Below, piece after piece: positions 11,254-22,766 of a DNA stretch of 64,000 nucleotides. Origin of the DNA: Glandiceps talaboti (lineage: Eukaryota; Hemichordata; Enteropneusta; Spengelidae); contig NC_135556.1 of NCBI RefSeq assembly GCF_964340395.1, positions 1,045,001-1,109,000 of the forward strand, in the 5' to 3' direction. The notes under the pieces were generated by a model. The model did no database searches, had not been told where the DNA came from, and saw nothing but the letters and a program-made list of their open reading frames with translations. Both the position numbers and the translations under genes were made by a program. How positions within the stretch are numbered: the stretch's first letter is position 1; every line of letters begins with the position of its first letter.

Positions 11254-12527
11254 TAGCACAACTGTTGACAGTAAACTATAATTCTTTGTAATGACTATAT
11301 GGTCTTGTTGCTAGACATATTTGCATTCATTTTTCAAAGATTTATTCCCATGCCTAACATCCATGGTGTTATAAATGTGTAATATACACCATCATTTAAT
11401 TTTTGCTATGGGCTTGGTCTTGTTGCTAGGCATACAATTAGGCAGTGTTTATTCATTCACATGTACCTTCCCGTCAATTGCGTCACTTTGGCATTACATG
11501 TATACATGTACGTCATTGTTTACAAGTTGCTATGGGCATGGGTCTTGTTGCTAAGGATATTTACATATTTTCAAATAATGTTTATTCAATTGCCTACCTA
11601 ATTGCCTGTTGTTATAATTGTAAAAAACCCTATCATTTGACTGTTGCTAAGGGCATGGTCATGGTTGCTAGGGCCAATTACATTAAGTATGACACTCACA
11701 ATTTACAGACTTTTAGAATCAACACCAAATTTCGTCCCCAGTAGTTTGAGAGGTAAAGTTTAATACCGAAATCACTCTCATCATCTACAAGACTGACAGA
11801 CAGACAGACAGACAGACAAGCATTTTACCTTGAACCAACCTGTAGTTCTGTGCTAAAGTTAGATAGACAATGTTACCAAGCAACCTCAAGGAGATATTAA
11901 TTCCAGTGCCATTCACACACAATTGTTACATGATGTTAAGTACCCCATACAAATTTTAATGGTTTCATAAGATCAATAAAACAATAATTTCTGTACTCAT
12001 CTGGCCTAAATATTCCTACAGACATTTCACCAAAAAACCATGGTTTTTTAGCCCTAATTTCTATATTGCTAATGGGATCATCATGTAAATTAGTATCACT
12101 TGATCTGTACATTCCAAGAAACATCCCTGTGATATTTCAGCCAAATCAGCCAAGTACATTTGGAATTACTGACTTTTGACCCTAATTTGCATATCACTGA
12201 TGGGATCATCATGTACCCACTGTAATTCTTCATCTAAACATCCCTCGGAACGTTCCCACCAATTTTCAGACCAATCAACAAGGTAGTTTTAAGTTTAATT
12301 TTTTTTTCACCAAAAATAATTTTTTTTACTCAAATCACACACCAGTGGTAAGATCATTTTGATTTGAACAATTTCCCAACTAGACACCCAAGGTAATATA
12401 CCCACCAAATATCATGGCAATCAGCCCAGTGGTTATTGACTTTTAAGTTGTTTACAGACAGAGACAGACAGACAGACACTGCACCATGACTACAGCACTT
12501 CTGAACCTTATTAGTTCAGTTGTGCTA
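11254..12527. repeat. Interspersed 1.3-kb repeat with inverted TAGCACAACTG ends, copy 1
   Basis: The left side carries tagcacaactg and the right side ends in its reverse complement, cagttgtgcta. The inside has several direct repeats of a gttgctatgggcatgg / cttgttgctaggcat module, then segments with aatttgcatat and tgatgggatcatcatgt, then a gacagacagacagaca run. Copies at 37440-38586 and 50790-52533 share this order, and 21582-21880 is a truncated copy. The ends suggest a non-autonomous DNA transposon. The family similarity also continues a little left of the motif, so the true left end is uncertain. No coding capacity. Confidence 0.75.
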
Positions 12528-12724
12528 AAACCATTTTCAGTTGTTATTTTATCAATTTCATATCAATTTCAACCAACATGGGGAATTTAACTTCTTCAGC
12601 TCTGTTACAGTCACATACCTACGACAGGGTTGTGCACATAGCTGTAAGAGCTCTATAGAACCACAATTGCTGTACCAGCTTTGTGTAAAATATCCCTGTA
12701 ACAACTTTGGCTAGCACACCTTGG

Positions 12725-14610
12725 CTACCATAACAAAGGTATTTCCCACAGCTATATATACACATGTACCGGTATGTACCAGCTGTGAGCCTAGCTGTAA
12801 CAGAGGTATTTCCCCTCGCCATGTACCAGCTATATGACCATAGCTGTAATAGAGGTATTTCCCACAGCTGTGTACCAGCTATGTGAGCACTGGCACAACA
12901 GGTATTTCCCCTAGCCATGCACCAGCTATGTGACCATGTAGCTGTAACAGAGGTATTTCCCCTAGCCATGTACCAGCTATGTGACCATAGCTGTAATAGA
13001 GGTATTTTCCCTAGCCATGTACCAGCTATGTGACCATAGCTGTAATAGAGGTATTTTCCCTAGCCATGTACCAGCTATGTGACCATGTAGTTGTAACAGA
13101 GGTATTTTCCCTAGCCATGTACCAGCTATGTGACCATAGCTGTAATAGAGGTATTTTCCCTAGCCATGTACCAGCTATGTGACCATGTAGTTGTAACAGA
13201 GGTATTTTCCCTAGCCATGTACCAGCTATGTGACCATAGCTGTAATAGAGGCATTTCCCCTAGCCATGCACCAGCTATGTGACCATAGAGGTATTTCCCC
13301 TAGCCATGTACATGTACCAGCTATGTGACCATAGCTGTAATAGAGGTATTTTCCCTAGCCATGTACCAGCTATGTGACCATAGCTGTAATAACGGTATTT
13401 TCCCTAGCCATGTACCAGCTATGTGACCATGTAGTTGTAACAGAGGTATTTTCCCTAGCCATGTACCAGCTATGTGACCATAGCTATGTGACCATAGCTG
13501 TAACAGAGGCATTTTCCCTAGCCATGTACCAGCTATGTGACCATGTAGCTGTAACAAAGGTATTTCCCCTAGCCATGTACCAGCTATGTGACCATAGCTG
13601 TAATAGAGGTATTTCCCCAAGCCATGTACCAGCTATGTGACCATAGCTGTAATAGAGGTATTTCCCCTAGCCATGTACCAGCTATGTGACCATAGCTGTA
13701 ACAGAGGCATTTTCCCTAGCCATGTACCAGCTATGTGACCATGTAGCTGTAACAAAGGTACCGGTATTTCCCCTAGCCATGTACCAGCTATGTGACCATA
13801 GCTGTAATAGAGGTATTTTCACTAGCCATGTACTGGCTATGTGACCATAGCTGTAACAAAGGTATTTCCCCTAGCCACGTACCAGCTATGTGACCATAGC
13901 TGTAATAGAGGTATTTCCCCTAGCTATGTGACCATGTAGCTGTAACAAAGGTATTTCCCCTAGCCATGTACCAGCTATGTGACCATAGCTGTAATAGAGG
14001 TATTTCCCCTAGCCATGTACATGTACCAGCTATGTGACCATAGCTGTAATAGAGGCATTTCCCCTAGCCATGCACCAGCTATGTGACCATAGCTGTAATA
14101 GAGGTATTTTACCTAGCCATGTACCAGCTATGTGACCATGTAGCTGTAACAAAGGTATTTCCCCTAGCCATGTATCCATAGCTGTAATAGAGGTATTTCC
14201 CCTAGCCATGTACCAGCTATGTGACCATGTAGCTGTAACAGAGGTATTTCCCTTAGCCATGTACATGTACCAGCTATTTGACCATAGCTGTAATAGAGGT
14301 ATTTCCCCTAGCCATGTACATGTACCAGCTATGTGACCATAGCTGTAATAGAGGCATTTTCCCTTGCCATGCACCAGCTATGTGACCATGTAGTTGTAAC
14401 AGAGGTATTTTCCCTAGCCATGTACCAGCTATGTGACCATAGCTGTAATAGAGGCATTTTCCCTTGCCATGCACCAGCTATGTGACCATGTAGTTGTAAC
14501 AGAGGTATTTTCCCTTGCCATGCACCAGCTATATGTGACCATGTAGCTGTAATAGAGGTAATTCCCCTAGCCATGCACCAGCTATGTGACCATAGCTGTA
14601 ATAGAGGTAG
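12725..14610. repeat. Minisatellite B, unit about 49 bp, roughly 40 copies
   Basis: A typical unit is agctatgtgaccatagctg, taatagaggtatttcccct, agccatgtacc. Units vary in length: some carry an extra tgta (catgtagctgtaac), others repeat the acatgtac piece, and some are half-length. The core holds a short dyad (agctatg...catagct). It sits in GEMIN5 intron g-h. Open frames across it are by-products of the repetition. Confidence 0.95.
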
Positions 14611-15760
14611 CTTGCATCTGATAATCTGAGGGTATACAGTACACTTGAATGGATTGTCTGTGTAATATTACAGTTTTTGAGTTATGCAGTAAATATTTCA
14701 TTTTAACTACAAACATGGCTGCCATTCAGTCAAATATGTATATATAAAAAAAGACATTAAAGGCCCGGCTTTCAATCCCAGGTTCTCGCATTAATGGCTA
14801 CTCCACCCCACAAACATCACCTTATCTACTATCAGTAAATCAAATGCCTAACATATACATATCAATTTCAAGTTTTACCATCAAAATATACCAAAGACAA
14901 GGTGAAGCAGTATCATTATTTTCAATTTTCCACTGCACAAGATCGGGAGTGTTTGTGGCCATAGCTAGGTTACCGGTTGTGCGGCAACTAGATTAGCATC
15001 AGTGGCCTGAAAGGGACGTATGCTGTGGACGGCATGCAACGTCTATTTTTAGTGACACTTTCAATGGAATGGTTTTGACTCTCACCATGGAAGTATAAGT
15101 GTGTTATACTTCCATGCTCTCACAAACACCATGAAAATGCAACACAAATTGGTTATATTCCGAACTCCGTAACTAAGATTACGGTCCAAGGAGGAAAATG
15201 ACATTCTATCGAATCATTGCAATGTTATACCATTGTCTTGTTTAGCAGCTGTTACAGCGGTAGTGAGATAGTGATACGGAAGTCGACTTATTGTACCACT
15301 CTGACCGACACGCCACTCAAGCATGCGCAATAGATGTTTTGGACACCCTATTTTACCTTCCCTCCACTGCAGCTAGCATATCATATAGTAATAAAATTCA
15401 TTCATAAAATGTGTGATAGTGAGGCATAGATAATATTCAAATACGCAAACAAAATCAGAAATAGTTAAACCTCACAAAAGGTGCCTCCATATTTACCACG
15501 GCTCAGAGATCGTGCTCCGATCCGACATGTCTTCAACTAGTGCCTCCTCAGAGTACGGAGTTTATATACCTAAAGCTATTGCACACCATTATTTCAGATT
15601 CCGATTGAGGAGTCAATTTATGTAATCTTTATCACGATGCTATATGATATGACAGTCTGTTGTGTCTTTTCCTCCTTGATGTTTTCTTTTTATGTGATTT
15701 TTGTTGTTGATGTCGGGGGGGGGGGGGGGGGGGTTGAAACTTTGGGTTCGCGGATAATGA
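14611..15760. other. Intron g-h segment, small hairpin and poly-G
   Basis: No gene is visible. A perfect hairpin with 13-bp arms (catggaagtataa) and a 5-bp loop lies at 15086-15116. A run of more than 20 G follows at about 15715-15734, directly before the 4-kb repeat. Confidence 0.6.
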
Positions 15761-18700
15761 CAAGCGACCTATCGGTCAGAATAGCTCCGCTGTGTTTTTT
15801 TTATTTTATTTTTTATTTTGGTGACATGTAGAAGTGGTTCAGTTCTTCAGCTCTTTACTATGCAGTTTTGTTTTAGTGATGCAATAAAGTGGTTAGTGGT
15901 TTCATATGATGTCTCACTATAAAACACATTTTACACAGAAGTTGGTAATGTATTGTACTTTTATACCATAGTCACCATTTTATAACAAAAATCTACTGTT
16001 ATGAAAAATTGCACAAAATCTCAGAGAAAAAATGACTGGGAAATGCACACAAGAAAAAGAAGAAAAAAAGAGGATTTTGAGGGTGGCTATAAATAATTCC
16101 AGTGTCTTACAGCTTTAACCCTGGAAAATTTTAATGATGAATGAAATAAACTAGGGATCTAAAATAATTTTGAGGCAATTTGAATTTCAATTTTCTAACA
16201 AATTTACCAAGTCAACAACATTCAACTTGTACTAGTTGTAGTAGATATATATATATAGGGAAGAAATGTATTAATCGTCATCTTAGTTTCCGTACGGTGA
16301 CAATCCCCAAGTACCCGAAAGAGAGTCATTCTCAGCCAACAGGGTTCGACACTGGAGTAAAAGTCACTATCCCACAGGACTAGTAAAATTGATAACGTAG
16401 TAGTCCTGCAAAAAATTTGGTGGTCCTATCTTTAAGTGCTTTCGCTTGTTCACTTAGGCTCTTCATCTCTCTTAGTTTTTGCTCTACTTCTAATTCACTT
16501 TTCCAAACCCCATATTTATTTCAAACACTGTTGTAATTGAACTGTCTATTTCGTTGTAGTTGTTTGTGCATCATCAACTCCTTACTGTAATTTTATTCTC
16601 TTTTTTTATGTTTTGGAGCTTCTTCTCTTTTTTTTGTTGCTTTCTGTGAGTAGTTTGTCTTAATTGGGGGGGGGGGGAGGAGTAATAAGATGTTATGTGG
16701 TCTTATTTCTAGCTTAAATACTACATAACATTTCTGGTACACATTGATCTAACTATTGCATTTTTAAAAGACAAAAAATTACCTTCCCATAGAGCAAGTC
16801 TTTATAGTGTTGTCCTTAGTGCATATTAGAATGTATTTACAACATAAAAATAAATAAATTTGAAGGTTACCAGCAGTTACAGCAAAATTTTGTTACTCAT
16901 TACATGTACAAGTCACTTCGTCTATTTTCGTGTCTATGTACTTCCGGGTTGACATAAACGTTAAACGTGATACAGTCGGCCCTATAATTACTAAGAAATG
17001 ACAAAACCGTTCGCAAAATAAAGTTCAGGATTTTAATTTTTCAAACTGAATACCAAAACATGAACACGGAACACGGAACACGGAATCGTGTCAGTGCATG
17101 GATGTACTGCATTATGCAGAAATATATATTTTCGCTACTACTTATTTTCGCGTTTTTGTTTTGTAGCGAAATTAGCAAAAATAAATCTTACACGAACATT
17201 TCCAGGTTTACCAGTATTAGTGATGTATCACTAATACATCCATGGTCAGTGTTACTAAGTAAGTTAGCAGTTTCATTGTAGGCTGTAAGTTGTACCGGTA
17301 AAAAAAACGATCATCACATCATGTAGGAAGTACAAAAACATAGAACACGTTGTTTTCTTGCTGAATAAACTCACTGAAATAGCAACACGGTCAAATTGCG
17401 CATTGCGTCTTCGATTTTGACAGCCACCATTGTTATGATTGAGCTTCACTAGTTCCGTTGAACGTGGCCAGGCGAACGCCGACATCCAATTTGTACAGCG
17501 TTTTTACAAAGGGAGCTCGTCAATAACCTACCGAATAATTAACTCAGAAACGTAGTTTAAATACTAACTGATCTAAGAATTACTGTTCAGAAAGACTACG
17601 CATCCGTACATAAATACGAATTCATGCGACAAAGATTTCAACTTTACTATTTACTTGTTACAGTGTAGAGGACTTATTATACACATATCATCGTACAACT
17701 AATTTTATTGGCTATAATATTAGCTACATTTGAAAGGTCTCACTTGATTGGCTCATCGTTCGCTATTCCCGTTTTCAAGAGACACCCCGCCAGAATAAAG
17801 TGCCACGTAGTACAGCAATGGCGCGAGATCGTCTGTTGGGCGACTTTCCCACCGGGTGTGCTTTTCGAAAACTACACAACACATGCTTTTATGACACGGA
17901 ATCATAGAAAATCTACCCCGTTTCCAAACTAATCGTAATTTTATCGCGAATAGACAACCGGAGTTGGTCAAAATAGCAAATTAAAAATCAAATGAATTTT
18001 ACTATGACCGTGAATTCATCATATAGCCGGTGGTTTGAATTCTGAGCTCCCTGATATACCTATCGAAAAGTCACTATCCCGTCGGACTACCTGCAATGGG
18101 CATTTGGTACATGGTCCTTACAGAAAGTTACTAGACTCGCGGGATAGCGGACCAGTGTGTATGTCGAACCCTTGCCATACGTTACAGCATAGACCCTCCT
18201 GGTTACAGTGGTAACACTCGTTCATGTTCGATTACCTTTCATAAAGAAAACACAACGAAATGGTTGAAGTGATCTTTTTTTAAATTTCTTTTCATCACAA
18301 CAACAAAATCTGCGCGATCAAAAGTGTTGTAAACTAAACCAGAAAGAATTATCGGGCTGGCTAAACTTCCCGATGAACTGGAGTAAGGTTCAAGTCCAAG
18401 TAAGCCCCGATAGTACGTGAGAAAATCGTCTGAAACTAGCGATACAACTTTCAAAACGTAACTCGACATGTCTTCATTTGTTAGAGTTATACAATTCAAG
18501 ACGGGGTTTCACTCGAAAACAACAATTCTGTGAATAATGACACTGAACGCAGCGATTTCTCGGACGATGTTACCACTGCACTGTAACGTATGGCTGACAA
18601 CGACTTGCTTCTGGGTTAGTCCCTCGTGCATCCGGGTACTTGGGATTGTCGTCCATTACGGCAATTTTGACGCTGTAATTTTGCCACCAATATTGATCGT

Positions 18701-19502
18701 ACAAAAACAAAACTCCATAAATGAACCACAAAGTACTTTCCCTTTCAAAATGTGGTAATTTTAGAAATAGTACTATCGTTTTTATTGACGACTGACTCTG
18801 TCAAAAACACTTCAGTTCAGGCATGGAAGACTTCTCACAATGATCATGACCTATGAGGTGCATATACTGGAATGAACCATTCTGTAGGAGGGGTGGTGTG
18901 TGAATTAGATTTGATGTTTACAAACCTTTTTCGAACAAATATTTGTCATTTGGGCGCACAATGCGTAGAATTAAGACTACAGCACATATTACATTGCTTG
19001 TTTGACGTCAATAGTGTCTTTTGAAAAGTTGCACTTTACCTAAAGTCTCGCGGACTGATTTCCAATATGGCGTCGGTCATTATGCTCATTAACATATTCA
19101 TTTTTTTTTCAAATTTCAAAAAAAAAATCATAAAAAATAGAAGAGAAGACGTGCTGACTTGAAATTAACAAATCTAAGTAAGCTACCCCCTGTGCATCAA
19201 CACACCAGATATCAAAGCAATCTGACTTAAAGTTTATGAGGAGTTGATGAAAATGTCATTTTTGGAAAAAAAATCATAAAAAATTGAAAATGGCACAGAT
19301 CAACTTGGCATGAACAAATCTGAATAGCCTCCCCCCAGGGAACATGCACACCAAATATCGAAGAATTCCGACTGTCACTTTCGGAGTAGATAGTGAAAAT
19401 ATAAAAGTTTGACGGACACCTATGATTCACTCTACTCTCTATACCTCAATACCCACCTATACCTAAAGCTACGCTTTCAGCTTTCGCTGACAGCGGAGCT
19501 AA
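15761..19502. repeat. Long dispersed repeat, copy 1 (about 3.7 kb)
   Basis: This stretch is repeated in the same orientation at 56625-60146, and its first 250 bases again, more diverged, at 38662-38910. All three begin with a variant of acaagcgacctatcggtc. The two long copies end in cagcggagctaaa, which is the reverse complement of the tagctccgctg found close to the left end, so the element may have short subterminal inverted repeats. Inside there is an inverted pair: cccaagtacccg near 16310 and cgggtacttggg near 18635. No recognisable protein is encoded. Copy 1 carries about 750 bases (roughly 18100-18850) missing from copy 2. I take it as a large non-autonomous transposable element. Confidence 0.8.
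17097..17244. mobile_element. 148-bp MITE with 7-bp target duplication
   Basis: The insert starts catggatgta and ends tacatccatg, a 10-bp perfect inverted repeat. It is flanked by gtcagtg on both sides (17090-17096 and 17245-17251). The second copy of the long repeat near 58615 has a single gtcagtg at the same point and no insert, so it is a natural empty site. There is no coding capacity. Confidence 0.9.
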
Positions 19503-21222
19503 AGAACAGAAAAAAAGAATAGGGTGACCCTAATAAATTGAAGTACGTCAGACAACAATTTAGCATTTCCTGATCATCTGGTTTGTTAAATTTTACAGTT
19601 GAAGAAAGATCAATACAGGCGATCATGAGTAAAAATACCCAATACCATACTTCATACTACCGAACTTCAGGCTCCTTTACTTAGTTGAAGTTTTTGCTAC
19701 ACTGTGAAAATTTTATTGCCACATATTCAAACTATGCGAATCTTGTTGTTGTATTCAGAATTGAAACCATTTTCAAAAGAAATGCGATACTAACAATTAC
19801 TGTATGATACAAAAACGAGACAATATAAACTCGTAGTTTATATACTTTGAGGTAGTTTGTATTTTACAAATAATGTGTTGTAAATTAGAATAATGCTCAT
19901 AAATGGATAATCGTAGGGTAACTCTTCTTCTTTCGATAAATGGCACACTTCCTACTTTACTAGTATTGGCCATGGAGAATATGATTGAAATTTCATGATA
20001 GTCAATGCCACGATCGTACGAACAGAGGCTACAGACGTGACACTGACAGAAGTTCTATCTATCAACACTTCATAGCAATGGATCGCGTACACCAAGGGTG
20101 GTTGTGTATAGAAATGGATGTGAAATGATGGTACAACATTGTAACATATTATAAACTGTGCAGTCAAAGTTTGGATTAATTAGTCTGAACTTGCAGTCAG
20201 GATGAGTAAGATGTCAATTATCGTCACTGAAGATCAGAGAGAGTCGATCGAGGTGTTTTTCGCCCATTGTGATTGGGATTGGTCATTGTGCAAGACACAG
20301 AGAATATCTGTACTCGATGCGCTCATAACTTGGTTTCAAGCAAAGAAGACGGCTAGAATTGACGTCAATGACAAATTTACTTGTTGTAATCGTGTACATG
20401 TATATGGCACACTATCGTGATTTTCAGCTATCGTGTTTATTTTGGAGATAATGTAAGCATCATTAGGATTAGTTCGTTTGTGTTACTACATGTTGATTGA
20501 AAGCTGCATAGAGTTATCAATGCCAAAGTCGGCGTAGCTTTTCTGACATCTGACCGAAAGTAATTTCAAGAAATGTACCTCAGATTTTCATTCTTATTGA
20601 AAATGAATGCGGTAATTACATACGTCATATATTCATAATGACTTGGTCACAGTACGGTAGATGTCAATGGTCGGAACATGTGAACTGCAGTTTAGCAGGA
20701 GCTATCGTTAGGTTGTTACCACTTCCCTATTGTTTAGCAAAATGACCACAAAGGGCCTTCACCGTTTACATAGGGGAGGTGGGCCTTTAAAGTCCATATG
20801 CACAGGATATTATTTGATGTTTACTGAAAGTTTCAATGAAATTGGCCCAAGTGTATTTTAGATTGAAATGGACACGGATGGACAGACGGATGCACACATA
20901 CACACATGCACGGATGGACAGACGGACGAAAAGGACCCAACATAGTAGCACCCTCTTAGCTTCGCCATTGGGAGCTAATTCTGATTGGATGATTCCAAAA
21001 TAGCACAACTATGAGGTATGTGTGCTGGCCACAGCTATGTTAAATGCATATCCATATAAGAGTCATACTTTTCGCAGGGATACAACAAATCTGTGGAAAA
21101 AATATACACTGTAACAGGGTTGTTTGGTACATGGCTGTGCTCCTCTTCCTAGCACTAGGATGTGTGTACACCTTCAGGATGTACAAAGTTCTATGTGTAT
21201 GGCTACATTGTGTAAAACCTAC
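19503..21222. other. Intron g-h remainder
   Basis: No gene was recognised. A 72-codon open frame begins at 20202 without family resemblance. Around 20860-20990 there is a run of gacagacgg/cggatggac type sequence ending in cttcgccattgggagctaa, which looks like the end of an old repeat. Confidence 0.45.
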
Positions 21223-21433
21223 CTTCACATTCCTGTGATTTGAAAGTACATCAAATGCCATCTGCCAATCAGCAGTGTTTTGATACTGATTGGCACACTG
21301 AAGAGCCAATGATGATGCCTGTTCAACTTCATTTGCATATAATGCTACCTGGGATGCAATCCTTAATGCTGACAGGTCACCTCTTCTGGCCAATAATCTG
21401 ACAGCATCACAAATTTGATGAGTTGCCAAGTAA
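21223..21433 (-). CDS. GEMIN5: GEMIN5 exon g: dimerisation domain, A-R-R-G-D repeat
   Basis: The exon is 211 bases with acceptor TTGACAG and donor AAG|GTAGGT, ending on a complete codon. The reading begins YLATHQICDAVRLLARRGDL and continues through S-L-A-L-Q-C-A-N-Q and N-T-A-D-W-Q-M-A. The vertebrate counterpart has C-A-Y-D-A-A-K-V-L-A-K-K-G-D, S-L-A-L-R-C-A-Q-E and N-N-W-V-G-A. The pattern is that of paired amphipathic helices, as expected for a TPR-like solenoid. The intron to exon f is only 468 bases, the shortest in the visible gene. Confidence 0.97.
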
Positions 21434-21581
21434 CTGTCAAAATGATAAATTGTATGATAAATATGATAAAGAGTACAAGTCATGTACTATTTCAAATCAT
21501 ATCAGATTCTCAATTTGCTTTATGCTTCCTAATATTTTACATTGGATTCTAGAAACATGAAAAATAGTGCCAATGGCACTG

Positions 21582-21880
21582 TAGTACAACTGTACAGTTT
21601 CTGTGTTTAACATTTTTTTATCCACAAGCCTATCCATTCCTGTTGTTACCTATGCAATATAAAACATCATTTTACTGTTAGTTGTTTTATGTTTGGGTGG
21701 TATCTTAGTTGCAGTCTTACTATATCATATGTCATCTTTATAATGTTCATCTACTACTAATCCCAGTGTCACATTTATACATGTACGTCATTGTTTCTTT
21801 GTTGACATGGGTGTAGTCTTGTTGCTAGGCATATATTTTTTTCATTTCGTAAATACCTTAAACATTTTTTTCATACATGA
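21582..21880. repeat. Truncated copy of the TAGCACAACTG repeat family
   Basis: The piece starts with gccaatggcactgtagtaca, the same left border as copies at 37440 and 50790, and runs through the cttgttgctaggcatat module before losing similarity. It fills most of the short intron f-g. Confidence 0.65.
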
Positions 21881-21901
21881 CTTTGCTCAAACCATTCTCA
21901 C

Positions 21902-22021
21902 CATTTAGCGGCTTGTTCAAAATTTCCATCATTTTCTAATTGTACAGCCCAAGTCTGATAGAGTTCACACAAGACAGGGTCACTGGGTGATAGTCGCACT
22001 TTAGCCACTGCAACAGCTTCT
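21902..22021 (-). CDS. GEMIN5: GEMIN5 exon f: dimerisation domain, L-x-P-x-D-P-V-L motif
   Basis: The exon is 120 bases, with acceptor TTTGCAG and donor AATG|GTGAGA. It encodes EAVAVAKVRLSPSDPVLCEL and then a segment with W-x-x-x-L-E-x-D-G-x-F-x-x-A-A-K. Vertebrate GEMIN5 has E-A-I-A-I-A-K-A-R-L, then P-E-D-P-V-L-K-D-L-Y and L-E-R-D-G-H-Y-A-V-A-A-K. This exon gave the first firm identification of the locus. Its last two bases join the first base of exon g to make a cysteine codon that is also conserved. Confidence 0.97.
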
Positions 22022-22299
22022 CTGCAAAGAGGTGGAGCAATATATCAATTTATTATCTTTATAAGTTCTCGTTCCCTTTGCTGACAGTCTGCATTATCCA
22101 AGCCCTATGACTTCAAAATGTCATTTTAAACTACTTGTTTTACAACCACCAGACTCTAATAACATTGGTTTTAAGAACTCCATCATGAGGATGATTTCAC
22201 TGATTTTATGAAACAATACCCACAGTAGAAGAGTACAATAAGAAGTGTACATCAAACACATACCCAACATTTCAATTTACTTACTCATATTCTGAATTT

Positions 22300-22740
22300 T
22301 TTGGACAAATATGGCAGCCAATCAGTCATTACTGCAAAGGTCACAAGCCATCTCCAAGTGATGTGTTTTTGTGAACTACTGTATTCTGACATTTGTGTCA
22401 GATTTGGTTGAAATCAGTTGATGCATATCATTATGATGATTGTGGGCTATCTGACATTGAAAATAGATGTCAAGGTCAAAGGGCAAGGTTTCATTAGATA
22501 GCTTGCCCCATTGATAACGTCCAGTGTTAGTAGGCAAAATGTGAATATGTGTGACAAACATGGCTACCATTCAGCCGTTATCACAAAGGTCACAAAATAA
22601 ATTAATGTGCATATAATATTTGTGCCAGGATTGGTGAAATACAGTAGGCTAGGGCATATATCAGAGTTGTGCATATACATGTACATTATGGCGATTTTTG
22701 GCAATTGACCTTGAAGATAGAGGTCAAATGCAAACTTTAA
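22300..22740. repeat. Old interspersed repeat
   Basis: It contains ggttgaaatcagttgatgca, gaaaatagatgtcaaggtca and two copies of an 'aacatggctaccattcag' type segment. Related pieces occur near 690, 50640, 52690, 55985 and 56280. No coding capacity; probably decayed and partly tandem. Confidence 0.6.
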
Positions 22741-22766
22741 CAATGTTATGCCTATTTCATATTATC

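Noticed and set aside
17708-17932. Open frame with a similar counterpart at 58994-59290
   Set aside because: Both come from the long dispersed repeat. The frames diverge after a small indel and end differently, so no protein is conserved between the copies.
20202-20420. 72-codon open frame starting at a plausible ATG
   Set aside because: No family resemblance, no splice context and no second copy to support it.
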